Source of the DNA: Echinococcus granulosus
Lineage: Eukaryota > Platyhelminthes > Cestoda > Cyclophyllidea > Taeniidae
Assembly: GCF_000524195.1 (NCBI RefSeq)
Contig: NW_020170387.1
Span: forward strand, 1,710,021 to 1,774,020
Direction: 5' to 3'
Length of the DNA stretch: 64,000 bases
Shown here: piece after piece, positions 11,301-23,590 of the stretch
Layout: every line of letters starts with the position of its first letter
Position numbering within the stretch: the stretch's first letter is position 1
The notes under the pieces: model-generated
Told to the model about the DNA's origin: nothing
What the model saw: the letters and a program-made list of their open reading frames with translations, nothing else
The model's database searches: none
Made by a program: the position numbers and the translations under genes

Positions 11301-14300
11301 GAGAATGTGTTCAAAGAAATGACTACAAAGTTTAATTATAACAAAATCTTCACAGTACCACTAGCAAATTTACCCTAAAATTAACTGACTGTGTTAGATG
11401 GCTGTATGTGCAAAATAAAATGTACCAATGGTGGGTCGAATTCCAGGGGGCACGAAGCGTTGGGCTTGAGCTACTCGCTTTTGGGCAAGCAACTTTTGAG
11501 GCGCCTCTTCTGAAACTGCACCACTGCTGCCAACAACAACAACACCCTGGTGTTGTTGCTGTTGGGCCGTACGCTTTTGGAGAAGATGGAATGGATCCTG
11601 TTGAAGCTGACGAATAAACATTTCAATCCGTCCCATATTTTGCGGTGGAATTTTGTCCTAAAAAGCAAATGAAACATCGGTTAAGACGAAAAATAATTGA
11701 ACTCTGAAATAGTATGAAACATGGCTTTTAGGTTTCTTTAACTAAATAGTCGGGCCTTATTACGTTAATCGACAAAACTGTCGCCTGTTTCAAAAGGCGC
11801 TGTCCCCAGCGCACTGAACCACTCACTCTTTCGAGAAGGGCTTTGAGTTGATGATAGTTTTTCATATCCGCATCCGGCTGATGAATGCGAACTTGCTGCA
11901 TTGCACTTTCCAGCACCATTAAGTACCGCTGCTGCTGTTGCTGCTGCTGCTCCGGTGTGGCCGGTCCGGCAGCACCGGATGGCGTCGCCGTCGCCGTTGT
12001 CAAGGTGTGGATTACCTGAGTTCCAGCAGCTAACATACAAACACGAGTGGAGATTAAAGTGGGGAAAAGCGGTTAAAAGAAAGATAAGATGATCACGGCT
12101 CGTTAGTTGCAATGCCACAGTACTCACCGTGTTCGCCGGGCTGTTGGCGTTGTGGCTGGACCATGGCGTTCGTTGCTGACCTAGTTGCCGTCTGGCTCCC
12201 GCCGCCACCTTGTGAGACAAGCGTTTGTTGGGAGGAGGGGATGATTTTCATGGTAGGGCCATTCGCACGAGGCTGCGGTACCACCATTCGTTGCTGCTGC
12301 TGGGTTTCCGCTGAAATGAAGTGTTGCTGCGGGCTCACCTGCACTTGGTTCGGCTGCGTCACTAGATGCATGGCCTGGGAAAGTACCAACAATCGACCCC
12401 GTAGTGGCTTGTTCCACTCAGCTGAGAATTTCATAATCAAAGTGGGCCAACAATGCTTAGCCATTTAATAGTGTGCAAGCTATGCACAAATCGCGGAGGG
12501 CAGGAGAGGCAAAACGTAGCAGGACTACGAAACAACAACAATTTTCTCGATGCTGTCTAATTGAAAGAAGCAGCATCAAGTAATTCTTGTTTACTTACTA
12601 ACGTGGGGTCTACTTCCCTAAAACACTAGGCAGTCTAACTAGGAATGTGTGGTTTGAATGATCATAAAGCTAATGGTAATAATAGGGCGCTTGGATGAGA
12701 GACGCACCGATGCGTTGTTGTTGTTAGAGATGAAGCGAATGGGAGCATTGGAATTGGAGACTGGCGATTGAACACTGGGTGCACCAACACGCAGTGTGGT
12801 GCCATAGACGGGCTGTTGAACACCTTTAAAGCAAAGGGTCAAGGTGATAAGACAATAACTACGTGAATACTTCTACAGATACCTATGCATAAAAAGATGC
12901 TGGAACGGCAAGGGTGAACATATCTGTGGTGGTTATAGTAAACCCAAACAGATATGAGGCTTTACAGACAAAAAAGGGTTCTACATAGCGACAGCAAAAC
13001 ATCTACGTCCCATATGCATGCGCTTGACACCGTTGCAGCCGCCGAGTGAAAGCGGATGTTATCATTTTTACGACTTTTCATAAAGATCAAAGCAAATTTG
13101 CACTAACGTAACACCTTTCCGTGCATGCAGTAGCTAATAGTAACAAGCCCTCCACTCAAGTGCATTAGTCTATTCGTCCAGATGCCTTTTGTGAACCAAG
13201 TTTCAATGGACAAATCAATGCACATTGCCTATTTACAAACAGAGTAGTCTGCTATGCGGTCGAACGAACCAAGCCAAACACATCAGATGAAAAGGAGCAC
13301 AAAAGTAGTGGGAAAGTGGGATTAGGCAAACACAGGAAGCGGGAACGGCCTGAGCAGTAGCGCAGAAAACTAACCTTGGATGATCACTGTAATCACGGCA
13401 CAAACGGAAAAAAAAGTAACATAGAAACGGATAAATTTGTGATCAAATGTAGTGAGACATAAAAAGGAGCACTTCAAATGCACAGCGGAATGAACACTAC
13501 GTCGGCCGAATTAAAAGTAGAGCCATTGCACCAGCAATTCTACGGCAACTCGTGTATGCAAGATCTTTAACTCCAATTTCGCATGATTTCGCGGAGCACG
13601 TAAAGCCAAGTAAAGCTTTCGGTGATGTGCATGTGTACACACCCACACGCAAGGTCAGGCTTAACATATGAGACCACCATCCAGGAAAGGTTTCTGTGTT
13701 AATCAATGAGACTTTGCCTTTTATAATGCTCGGCCAACCGAAAATCAAGCTGAGTTCAGGGTTTTAAAGAGCGGGTTATTAAAATAATGTTAAGAGAAAG
13801 GAAGACAACGCTTTCAATATGCATAGGTCAATGGACACGATTAATGATCGTTACTAAACATAAAGGTACTGAGAATGCAAGCAAATCTAAAATCATTTTT
13901 ACCGAAAAAATCATCTAGGAAACATATGTACGAGTGATTTTAAAAAAAGTGGTATTGCTGTTAACAGAGACACGCATGAGGGCAAAATATGTTTAGAAAA
14001 TTGGAATGAATCTACTAGAGTGAGTATGTCAGCACACCATAAGGCAACCAGGCAATAATTTCACACCAAAATGTTTAGAATACTAAATGGTCAAGATTCA
14101 CTATGCTAGAAGGCAATGCAAGAATGCCGAGAATACAAGGAAAATAGGCCCACAAAGTGGAAGAAACCCTACCAGAACGTCGTCTCATCTGGCCTAAAAA
14201 AGGTAAGCAATCGTAGTAATAAGCACGCTCACCTTCGATGGTCATCAAAGGCAGTATGTAACAACAAGCGGACCTCCTTAATTCCGAAGAACTACTTACC

Positions 14301-15243
14301 AGGAGCTCCCATTTGAAATATCGGCATTGTTGGCAGATGTGCATTACCCTGCTGCCCATAACTACAATGGTGATAAGAGAGGTTTCGGTGTAAGGGCTCT
14401 AGATCTCTCAAATAGTCTAATCCTTCCTATCGGCGCTAATCATAACGTAGAACTCGCCTCGTGACCATGGATCTTTGTTGATCGATCATCCCCACTTGCA
14501 TGCCATGACCCGCATCAGTCGTCATATAGGCCGTTTGTGCTTGCGACTGCGGTTGTAACATGCCCTGGGATATCACATGAACTTGTTGGGGCATTTGTCC
14601 ACCCGCAGGCATCTACGAGAAATGATAGCGAAGGGATTTGTATGAAACAACGGTTTGGAATCAATTACTAGGAACAAATAGACATTGTGTCCCATGATTG
14701 TGCCCCAAATTCTACCAATGGAGGTGACATTCAATTACGGAAAAACGAAAGTCGTAAAAGAGGGCCAAGTAGTTTAAGACATGAGCTCCGAGTAGAAAAT
14801 AGAACAAACTTACAGACGCGATATAGAGAAAAGCAGACTCATGTGGGAAAAAGACATAAACCGTGCCCCAAAAGCAGATTTGAGGCTCATCTCAGTAACG
14901 ATGAGAAGACGAAAAAGTTCAGGACTATTATTTGAAAAACACGTTTTACCTTAGTATCTCTGATTGGAAAAAATGCTCTTATTCTTACTCGAGTCTGTCC
15001 TCCAACGAAGGGTGTGACGGGTTTGTCTACAGCCAGTTGACCTGTCTTTGCAATTTGAGGTCGTTGCATACAAACGATATTTGGCGCTTGAGGCATGTGT
15101 ACCGACATTGTGTGATGAATAACCGGTTGTGGTCTCATTTGTGATTGCATTGGAGGCTGCATTTGGGAAAGTTGCACTTGCGATGGAGCACCCAAATGGA
15201 TTTGTGGCTGACCATCAGGACCATTACTGGACATTTCGTATAC
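8374..15243 (-). CDS. MED15: Mediator complex subunit 15 (MED15), N-terminus not identified
   Basis: Tail-module Mediator subunit that links activators to RNA polymerase II. Exons in transcript order: 15243-14989, 14612-14466 (or to 14454), 14351-14300, 12823-12708, 12374-12128, 12029-11827, 11657-11426, 11136-10850, 10764-10501, 10313-10295, 10058-9799, 8862-8374. All phases agree, giving about 856 residues. The first half is Q/M/P-rich with glutamine runs (QQQQQQQ twice). The middle has a helical region with YLMVLESAMQQVRIHQPDAD. The last two exons carry the conserved C-terminal MED15 fold: LHLEVLFTDK, then VPPLFVRLPPDY, and a helix near VWASFVSSLVEP. About 60 residues follow that conserved end, which is unusual. 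The KIX domain expected at the N-terminus was not found. The identification is firm; individual exon borders are less so. Confidence 0.8.
8863..9798 (-). other. MED15 last intron
   Basis: AT-rich, without a supportable exon. It is bounded by a GT donor beside 9799 and a TTTTAG acceptor at 8863-8865. Confidence 0.6.
10295..10313 (-). other. 19-nt micro-exon of MED15
   Basis: The segment is bounded by ACTTCAG and GTATGT. It reads IHVGAE plus one nucleotide, converting phase 0 of the upstream exon to phase 1 needed by the next exon (10058-9799). Without it the two large exons would not join in frame at the borders I chose. Confidence 0.45.
12824..14299 (-). other. MED15 intron without recognised content
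   Basis: A 1.5-kb intron. Short open frames on both strands have no family signature. Confidence 0.5.
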
Positions 15244-16554
15244 CTTTAAGAAGCATATAACACACTAGCTACTTTTGTTTATATCAAACAAGTGCCAAGC
15301 AGAACCTACGCACACTAACGCAACCAATCCTACCTAAGCTAACACCACCAACTCAAAGTGCGCGGCGAGAAGTTTGTTAAGTAAAAGATGTTTTGTTTCG
15401 AAGGTACAATTAACATAAAGCCAACTTTTTAATCTCTTGTTCCTTTACATTTGGAGTTAAAGTTTCAGCTGAATATGCCCATAAGTTTGTGCATGTAAAG
15501 GTAGGGATTCTGAATTTGGTACTATTGTGCTTCCCTGGCCCGCCTCGAAGTCGTGATAAGTCAGAGCCCGAAGACCGTGGCGTGGACTAAGAGTACAATC
15601 AATAAACGCCAAAACGTCCGCGTGGCTAAAAGCCTAGTTAAACAAGGTGTCAAATCACCACTTTAACCCTAGTTTAGTCTCATATTTCTGCGTACAATTA
15701 TATTCCACTCTTTCGTGTTTCAAAGTGCTGTTGACATCCAGCATGGCAAGAAAGGTCGCGATAAACATATATAGTAGCTAGAAACAACAATTACACGAAT
15801 TAATTTGTTAGTAATCACAGGCTAGAACCATTCAGTTGACATTTCTTTCCAAAGTGGAACGCTGTGTAAACCTATCCACTAGTATTATTTCATTTGTAAG
15901 TAACTGACTTCTCAAAAATCAGTCAATATTTTTCCTCATACTATCTCTCAAATTGATTATTTGTTACCTAATAAGAGCAGATTAATCTGAGGATAATATA
16001 TGCGCCTTAAAGTCACTTGCAGGTACCCAAAATCACCTATCCCGGTCAGGTGCATGTCGACCATTTCCGGTTACCTGAAACCCCACCGCACTACTCCTTA
16101 TCCACCAAATTCCGGCCAGTCACCTCAACAATCCATTAACAACTCAAAAGTAGTCACTGGCTATTTACACGGCTTCCTCTACTCTCTCTATTGGTCTTCG
16201 AAGACAAAATTTTTCATAGAACGTAAATCGAGTCCTCAATCTTGTGCAAATGACTGAGTTTAGACTGTGAAATTAACGATGACCACCCTCCATCCAATCA
16301 TTTGCTTTGGGTACAAACAACGCTAGTAACTACTCCAGCTTCCGAAGATGAGAATAAATGAAATGCTACCAAAGTGCTGGTGATATTGGTGGGTACTACA
16401 TTGCGCTATAAGACTAAAAGCTTAGGCCAAAACACAGGCACGATCCGTGGATCACGTCAGACTTAAACATTGTTTACTCACTTCGTGGTAAAGTGGATCA
16501 GGACCAAGTTGAAGAGGAGGCAATTTCACTGTTAGTAAACGTCATCTCCCCAAC
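15244..16554. other. No supported coding sequence
   Basis: Probable MED15 intron or 5' flank. An 85-codon plus-strand open frame at 16000-16257 shows no recognisable family and is probably spurious. Confidence 0.4.
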
Positions 16555-16656
16555 CTGTTGATGAATTTCGCGACTGCCGCCTGGAATAGGCCGCATCAAA
16601 CCAAGTGGGAAATCGCTTATGTTAGGGGACCGGTGTCTCGTGTTCGCCTTAGCCAT
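16555..16656 (-). CDS. Possible additional 5' exon of MED15
   Basis: An open segment of 34 codons starts with ATG at 16656-16654, preceded by an in-frame stop. It ends at a CAG|GTTGGG donor in phase 0, which fits the start of the exon at 15243. It encodes a basic, Pro/Gly/Met segment containing LGLMRPIPGG. It does not resemble the KIX domain. It may be the real first coding exon, an internal exon, or chance. Confidence 0.25.
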
Positions 16657-17201
16657 CCTGCGTTTTCACTGCCTGAGCAATCTGAACTGCTTCCATTCTC
16701 TTTCGACTTACTAACCTGACTGATAGCTGCTACTAACATGAACCCATACGCTCTCACTACCCGCGCACGCGCTAACATAAGCCTCTCGCCTTCTGCTTGC
16801 TCATGGACAGGGTTATGTGGGATTTCATGTCTGGGAGCACAGCCAGATTACAACAGTGGTGACGCACTTTAGAAGGGCCTCAAAATGCTCTAAAGCCTAA
16901 AAATTTCAGTCTACTTCTTCACCCGAACAAGAGTAACAACCCATTAGACCTTTTGCCAATAATGTTTCGAAGTTTTACCACGAATCAGATTCCAGATCCG
17001 CGTTTAAACCTTGGTCTGAAATTTAACAAGCCGACGCTGAGTGCTGATGGGAAGCTCAATTGCTGCCACGAAAGCGTCAAACAACTGAACAGGAGAGGCT
17101 CTAATTATTGAAATCGCCAAAAGACTTAAGTTTTGATGGTGGGATCAGTGTTTATTTTGCTCTGCAAACGCACGAAAGTTGGCTAGATGCAGTGATGTTG
17201 A

Positions 17202-19400
17202 TTGGTGACCAATGCAGAAGGAGTCGGTCGTCAGTGCCAATACTCAAAGCCTAGGGAGACGACCTACAACAAATTAAAATCTCATTATCTTGTCTTCCAG
17301 GTAAAGTCGAATAAGGCAATCGAGTACCAACACTTGCTCAATTTTGATCATGCTGCTGCCACTGTCGAAACCAACTGCGAGGCCTCTTTAAGCCGTGTCA
17401 GTGAGGTGGTATGTCAAAACCAAATAGCAACCAATATCTCTGTTACCCAGGTTTCAAGCTCATCCACATCTGCTCACTGAAAGTGCAACGAGTGGAATTT
17501 TTCGGCTATTTCCGTTTAATAAACAGCGATCCCAGAAATGTTACAGATGAGAACCCAAATAACGCTGTCGTCAGAGGCTTGTCAAATTTCAGACCCGGCC
17601 AACAAAGCGAATGCAGAAAAGTACCCGAGCTTTCCTTGTGCTAATCAAGTTTAACGTACCCAAGCACCACAAGATGTACGTCACTTTGTCTATCAATAAC
17701 ATTTCGAAGAAATTATAATGGACATCGCCTTCAACACGAGTATCGTATCGATAAATACATGGGTGACTATTGAGTGGACACCTACAAAACCAAGTGTCCG
17801 TCTGTCAATTACAGCTTCGGGATCAAGGATTCAGCTGACTGATGAGATCTGATGATAAGTCTCAGTCAAAAACTCTCACTTGAATGGTATACGCTATTTG
17901 ACCTACCAACCCAGCTTGAATGACCTCAGTCTTGATCAGAATTAAAGCCTCATGTTCAGTTAAATCCTTTAGACCTCAGGGTAAGAAGCCCCGTTGCAAA
18001 GACCTGACTGAATGCGCCGACGACCAAACCAACTCTTTATGAAATTAGTACCCCCAAATTTTTAGTCTGATTCTCGGCTCGTGTGATGAAATCAGACCCA
18101 CCGTGGTCTTGTGTTCGAATTCGATACTGGTGTCTCTGGAGAAAACAGGGACTAGAAAGGCTGCAAATGGGAGGCGTTCTGAAGCCTGCAAAGTTTCCAG
18201 TATGGTTTGCTCTAATGGCAATCGTCAAAAACTTAGCAGAAAGTTCAGACTATGAGCTATTTTATTATAGTGGATCCATCGTACTACTAGAGGATCACCA
18301 CTGCTCATTAGCAGTCCCAAAAGATCTATTCTTCGGACTGAACGGAGGTCGGTACTTCGTGAAAGTGGAACCTTTGGACGCCTTATTCAGATTGAGGTCA
18401 CCGAAAAGTCCTTGGAGTCCTCGATGATCAACATACCTCCTGGACTGTTTCAGCACACGAGTTGCACAGTTGGTATCGAAACTGGTCCAGCCACATTTCG
18501 GTAGATCATGGACACCATGCTGCACGATGTGGGAGGCGGCGCAGCCTATTTGAGTGATATCATCAAAACAGGTTCAGAGCGAAATTAACTGATTCAACAA
18601 ATAAAGTACGCCCTTGATTGAATGAAAGATGATAGATACCATCTACACGAAGTCGAATGTCTCTCATTTGGATTCCGTGAAGCATGTGGGGCTAACAACC
18701 GATAAATACGGATGGATGTCAGACCCGTTGGATGTCGAAACCATCAAGAAAAATGCTATTATTCAAAAACGGTGATTCACTGCGATCCTTTTCGGCCGGC
18801 AGTGTAGGACATTTGTGGTCGGCTTAATCAATTTCTCACAAAGTGTCATTGGTAGATTGAATATTGGCAGCCCTTTCAGATGATGACTCATTACGACATC
18901 CAGTCGAGCATCTTTCTTGCTTCAGATGCATCGAATTAGGGATTTGGATGGAGTCATCTCTCACACCTTCTCCTGATGGAAAGAAAAGGGTGGTGGCTTA
19001 TGCTCCTTATTCTCTGATGGCAGTGGAACAGAACTACAGCCAGACTAAAGAAGAGGCTCTGGCTACAGCAGCTACTGTGACCGAATTGTACAAGATGTTA
19101 TTTAGATGACATTTCACAATGCTTACAGCTCGTAATGTCCCTTTCATTCATTTTAAGATCAAAAAGAACATTTTTGCAAATAGCATTTCCTAAAATGATA
19201 ACGGGGATGGGTGGTTGTATTGCTTGGCTACGATTGCACTGTCCACCAATAAACAATTGATAGAATGCTGGTGCTCTAAAAGGTTTAATGAAAGAACGTC
19301 AAGAGAAACAGGAAGACTCTATTAGCAAGCTTGAATCGGAGCCAGCTGGTGCAGTTGCTGCAGATGTTAGAGAACTTCCCCGGATCCTTGTCTAAGTCAA
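17202..19400 (+). mobile_element. Decayed Ty3/gypsy LTR-retrotransposon pol region
   Basis: Successive fragments follow gypsy pol order. An aspartic-protease remnant lies near 17670-17815 across a frameshift (MYVTLSINN, then DIAFNTSIVSINTW). A reverse transcriptase spans 18083-18590: LKPAKFPVWFAL, then VPKDLFFGLNGGRYFVKV, then a frameshift into QIEVTEKSLESSMINIPPGL, then TGPATFR, a TAG stop at 18502, and IMDTML with AAYLSDII. RNase H spans about 18890-19180 (SPDGKKRVVAYA, EQNYSQTKEEALA, then HFTML after a stop). A linker-like piece runs to about 19395. Catalytic residues are lost: protease Asp is Asn, and the RT YxDD box reads YLSD. Several stops and frameshifts show it is inactive. Gag at 17202-17644 is uncertain. 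No LTRs or integrase were found. Confidence 0.75.
18864..19109 (+). pseudogene. Retrotransposon RNase H fragment
   Basis: This open segment retains the gypsy RNase H signature: a degenerate DASD-like region, then PDGKKRVVAYA and EQNYSQTKEEALA. It ends in a TGA, after which similarity resumes in the same frame (HFTML). It is part of the decayed pol region described above. Confidence 0.7.
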
Positions 19401-22035
19401 GACACAACTAGGCCACAACACCCTGTATCCGTCCATGCTTGTTCATCCCCAATCAAATGCAGGAATGTTTGCGCTAAGAAGCAGTTTAAACTATGGTTGT
19501 CATCGAACTGTTTGCAAAAATCGGAGTCGGCATAACTGTTGATATGACCGTACACAAATGTGCAAACACAAATTAGTATAGTGGAGAAAGTCTCTTTGTC
19601 CACGGGTTTTGTGGTGGAAAGTGAGAAATTGAAGCCGATGAATAGAGACCAAATTATCTATGGAAAATTTGGGGTCAACATGGATTACAATATTTTCGTA
19701 GTTATGATTCCTGATTTGAAGGGCAACTTTCCAATAAGGAAGTGGTACAGTTAAATAATTTTGAACCACCTAAGGCGGTATAGACTAAGCAGACCCTATC
19801 ATCCCCCTCGTAAGAACAGATTCCCACTCTATGTGCTTCTGTTTTAAAGAATGACTCAATTTACGTTGAGATCCTATTGCAGCTGTGTAGGCTAATGGAA
19901 CAACAGTACCCTAATGGGGCTACATACCACCACCGAGTAAGCCCTTGTGCGCTCTTTCCTTGCACCTTCCAATTGGTGATATAGATCTTCGATGGAATGC
20001 TTTCCGTTTGCACGAATTTGGAAACTATGACCATGAAATTTGTTTCTCACTTTCATTCTTATTGACATTTTTAAGGAACGTATTTTCGGGGATTGGACTT
20101 AGCTAAAATCAAATTTAGCCTGTTAATGCGGTACATCACGCCTCCAATTTTATTGCAGTGGAGCGCAAGAAGCCTCATTCCAATATTTTCCAATGGTTTT
20201 GATTTGCAAGTACTGTTTCCACATTTCGATTTCACAAAGTGGCAAATCGAATTTACCATGAAACGTACAAAGCATTAGCACTAACGACAATTATGACAGC
20301 AATTGTAGTGATTTGACATAATTGAATATATGGGATCTTCGGTCTTTGCAGGTTTTGCATTCACTTGACTACTAGGGTCGTGTCTATAGGCCCTCTGTAT
20401 GTTGAATTCTAGGACTTACCTGCATACCCAAAAAGCGCCCTCATTTTTGAACTTCTGGAAGTTTTTGTTTTGGTAATTCCTTTCTTACCTAATTCTCGAC
20501 CATTCTAGAACTCTTTAAGACTTGCACCCTAATGAAGTTCTCCTCCTTGACCTAGATTATGCGAATCATGTACTTGTATTAATAATCAATTTAAAATTAA
20601 GGCCGCACGAAATGCTACAAAATCGTGAGGATAGTAACCATCCAGCCAGCAGTTGCGTACACGAGCCCTGGCCTTCTAGCGTACTCCCATTATCAACGTT
20701 AGAGATCCTTGTACTAAAATCTACCTCATGATTACTCTAATTGGAATCTTGAAAGTGACCATTCTGACACCGATCTTCCACGCTGATATGGGTTAGTAAG
20801 ACTTGCGAGAAAACGTCAAAAGCTACATAACACAATCTTTTCCCCATTAAAGTTTAGCTGACGTCTGGATTGAAGTAATCACTGGAAAGCAGTTATGGAT
20901 TTGGCCTTCTTTTTAATCAAGTAATAAGTGCCAAAAATGGTATCTTTTCCGCTACACGTGCTACTAAAAGCACTATTATGTCCATCATAGAGGTTTATGA
21001 CATCCACAAATGAAATAAAATTAACGATGTGATAAACTGGAATACTAAATGTGTTATAGCAGTGGGAAATATACCTTTACGTAAGATGCAGCTACCATAC
21101 TCGGGTCGTGTGTAGTAGAAACTTTTACAATGTCCTATTAATGTTATGAGACGGATTTTAAAAAGGTTTCTTAAAGAGCTTCTTTGAATGATAAAGTAAA
21201 TTAAATTTATCAAGTAACTTCTACAAAACTGTATTAGTTGACGAGCAGATGTATAAAACCAATTTCATGGATATATTTTGGAAGCATCACATTTATTACC
21301 ATAAAGGCGTTTAAGTAGTACGTAGTCTCAAACAGGCAATAAAAAATCTCATTCTAGAATACAGACTAATGTAAACGAATAAACCGTTTGACATCAATCA
21401 TCTGTCTTCTCATTTCCATGTTAGATTAGTTAAATAACTCATTTCCTTTCATTCACCACCTCATATTTTTTTACTGACACTAAGATGATAATGCGATGCA
21501 TTCTTATAATCGTGACTGGCCACCAACACAGGGTCACTGACAGTCGCAGTTGAAAGGGGGACCAGTGTTTTATATCCATTGGCAATTACCAACTTTGTGA
21601 TTTCCCTTATGCCAAGTATTTATGAACCCTAGTTTTCCTTCCTTTTCCTTCTATGCTGTGATAAATTGTCATTATCCCTTAAGGTGAAACATGGGGTGTG
21701 ATTTTTGAAAGGATTGAACAGACGCATGCATGATTTAAACAAGCACCACAAATTTTACCAACATTACTTAGAAATGCTCACTGCCATCCAAATTGGAGGA
21801 GAATAATTTGGAGTTTTGGAGGCAATCACATAATGCGGCGCACTCATTGATTCACCTTGCAAAAGTAGCGAGAAAGGCGTATTTATGTGGAAATCAGCTT
21901 AGAGCAGATTAGCAACTTGACTTGAGTGAGAACCTCATGCAGCACAAGCATCAAAATTTCAAATTGCTGATTCCTTCCGCATATTAGGCCCCCCCTCTAA
22001 AACACACCTTGGTCCTTCGCTCTCTCCCATTCCAC

Positions 22036-22135
22036 NNNNNNNNNNNNNNNNNNNNNNNNNNNNNNNNNNNNNNNNNNNNNNNNNNNNNNNNNNNNNNNNN
22101 NNNNNNNNNNNNNNNNNNNNNNNNNNNNNNNNNNN
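22036..22135. other. Assembly gap (100 N)
   Basis: Exactly 100 N. Confidence 0.97.
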
Positions 22136-23341
22136 AATGTCTTGCTATTTGGTAGATGATCCACTAAAAATTCCCATTCAAAACTTCTACATCACTCACA
22201 CCAGATTGTATTCCACATTTTGCACCAATCAGTGCAGAGTGGGAATACAACGTGAAGCAGAGAATTTTACTGCGAATCTTAATAGCCCTCTTGGTGAAAA
22301 TTTAGTGACAATAAGGAGGTAAGAGAACTAAATCATATCAAAGTTAAAAATGCAGAGTGAACAGGGTTGCGTTAGAGATTGGCATTTAGGTCGTTAATTG
22401 CCCTCAGAGGTTAGCCACTGTGCCTTGCGTAAACACGACTGATGCTATTCATGGATGAAGATGGCTTCAAACCTTTCTTCTGGGGCTCATGTGGTATCTA
22501 AGATTTACATTGGTTCAGTTCGATAGACCTCTTCCCCTAACCAATCTCTGTGAGCCGATTAGAAGCGAATAGCAAGTTGGTTATGCAACACATGTGCGCG
22601 AACAGTGAAATTGCTACACTTTTAAATGGTTGGTGTTCCATAAAGTTAGTCAGTATTAACCATAAACTTCGTTTGATGTGTTCACAGGACATTAATATTT
22701 CGCGGTCATAAAGATGGATGATAATGAAGCCGTATCATTAACGATTTCGAAGCTCCTTAGTGTGAACATCATTGCGATCCAAAGAGTGAACTAATTCTAA
22801 GCAGAAAATTGATTTGCATCTTTTCATGCAGTTTTCTTAAAGTGGTAATCTACTACTACCCTAGTAATCACCAACACTGCAGTGATTAAATGTATTTTTG
22901 ATCGACGTGGGGAGGAAACAGAAGTGAGGTAATAAACAAGAGAAACCAGGGCCATAGCGCCATGAACTAGTGTTAATGAGCGTGAGCTCGGATTCTATTC
23001 AGCTACCAAGCGGAACAGTAGACAAAACTTCGATACAGATGTCTCTACTTGTCAGCGAACATTAGTAAGCAAGGTGATAATATGCATGCATACGTGACAG
23101 TTGGCCGACTAATGGACGATGCTGAGATTAAGGGATTTCATTCTCGCCTATTTACAACATTCAAGTGACTTTGTAGTGAGCATTAGCACATTTAAGGTGC
23201 ATCCAAACGTAGTACCAGCGCATTAAGAGGAAAACAATGGCAAGCGCAACTTTCTACGATATCTGGGACTTACCCATTAACATAGAAATGTCTAGATAAT
23301 TGAAATAGGAATGTTTCTCAAGGTCGCAGGCATTCCCAACA

Positions 23342-23590
23342 CAGAGCATTTACCATTTGAAAAAAAAAAGAATCTATTGATTTGAAACCCAGAGGCTACT
23401 GTCAGCCCTGCTTAAGGGGATGAGAATCCTGGCAGAATCCACCCAAACTTCGGTCGCAGTGGAAAATGCAGGTTGAGTGGCCAAACGTTAGATGCTATTC
23501 CGCTAATTGGGAGATAGTTACCTAAGCCCGCTATCCAAACTGTCTCCGTCCATAAACCCTCCCTGTTAAGAAGTGATTACCCGAAATTCC
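23342..23590 (-). pseudogene. Diverged fragment resembling the MED15 terminal exon
   Basis: Plus-strand bases near 23342-23510 are co-linear with 8493-8668, inside the MED15 last exon. Shared landmarks are AGAGCATT followed by CATTTGA, then a 20-mer matching 19 of 20 (CCCAAACTTCGGTC-CAGTG), then AATTGG. Spacings are similar (about 80 versus 82, then 71 versus 63). On the minus strand it reads TEVWV where MED15 reads TEVWA, with no long open frame around it. A broken partial duplicate is the simplest reading; chance similarity is not excluded. Confidence 0.45.

Noticed and set aside
16000..16257. Plus-strand 85-codon open frame
   Set aside because: No family match and no splice-compatible neighbours.
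18100..18130. TTCGAATTC resembling a tRNA T-arm
   Set aside because: No matching acceptor, D or anticodon stems around it; it falls in the retroelement pol region.
18295..18525. Minus-strand 76-codon open frame
   Set aside because: It is the reverse complement of the retrotransposon reverse transcriptase and has no independent support.
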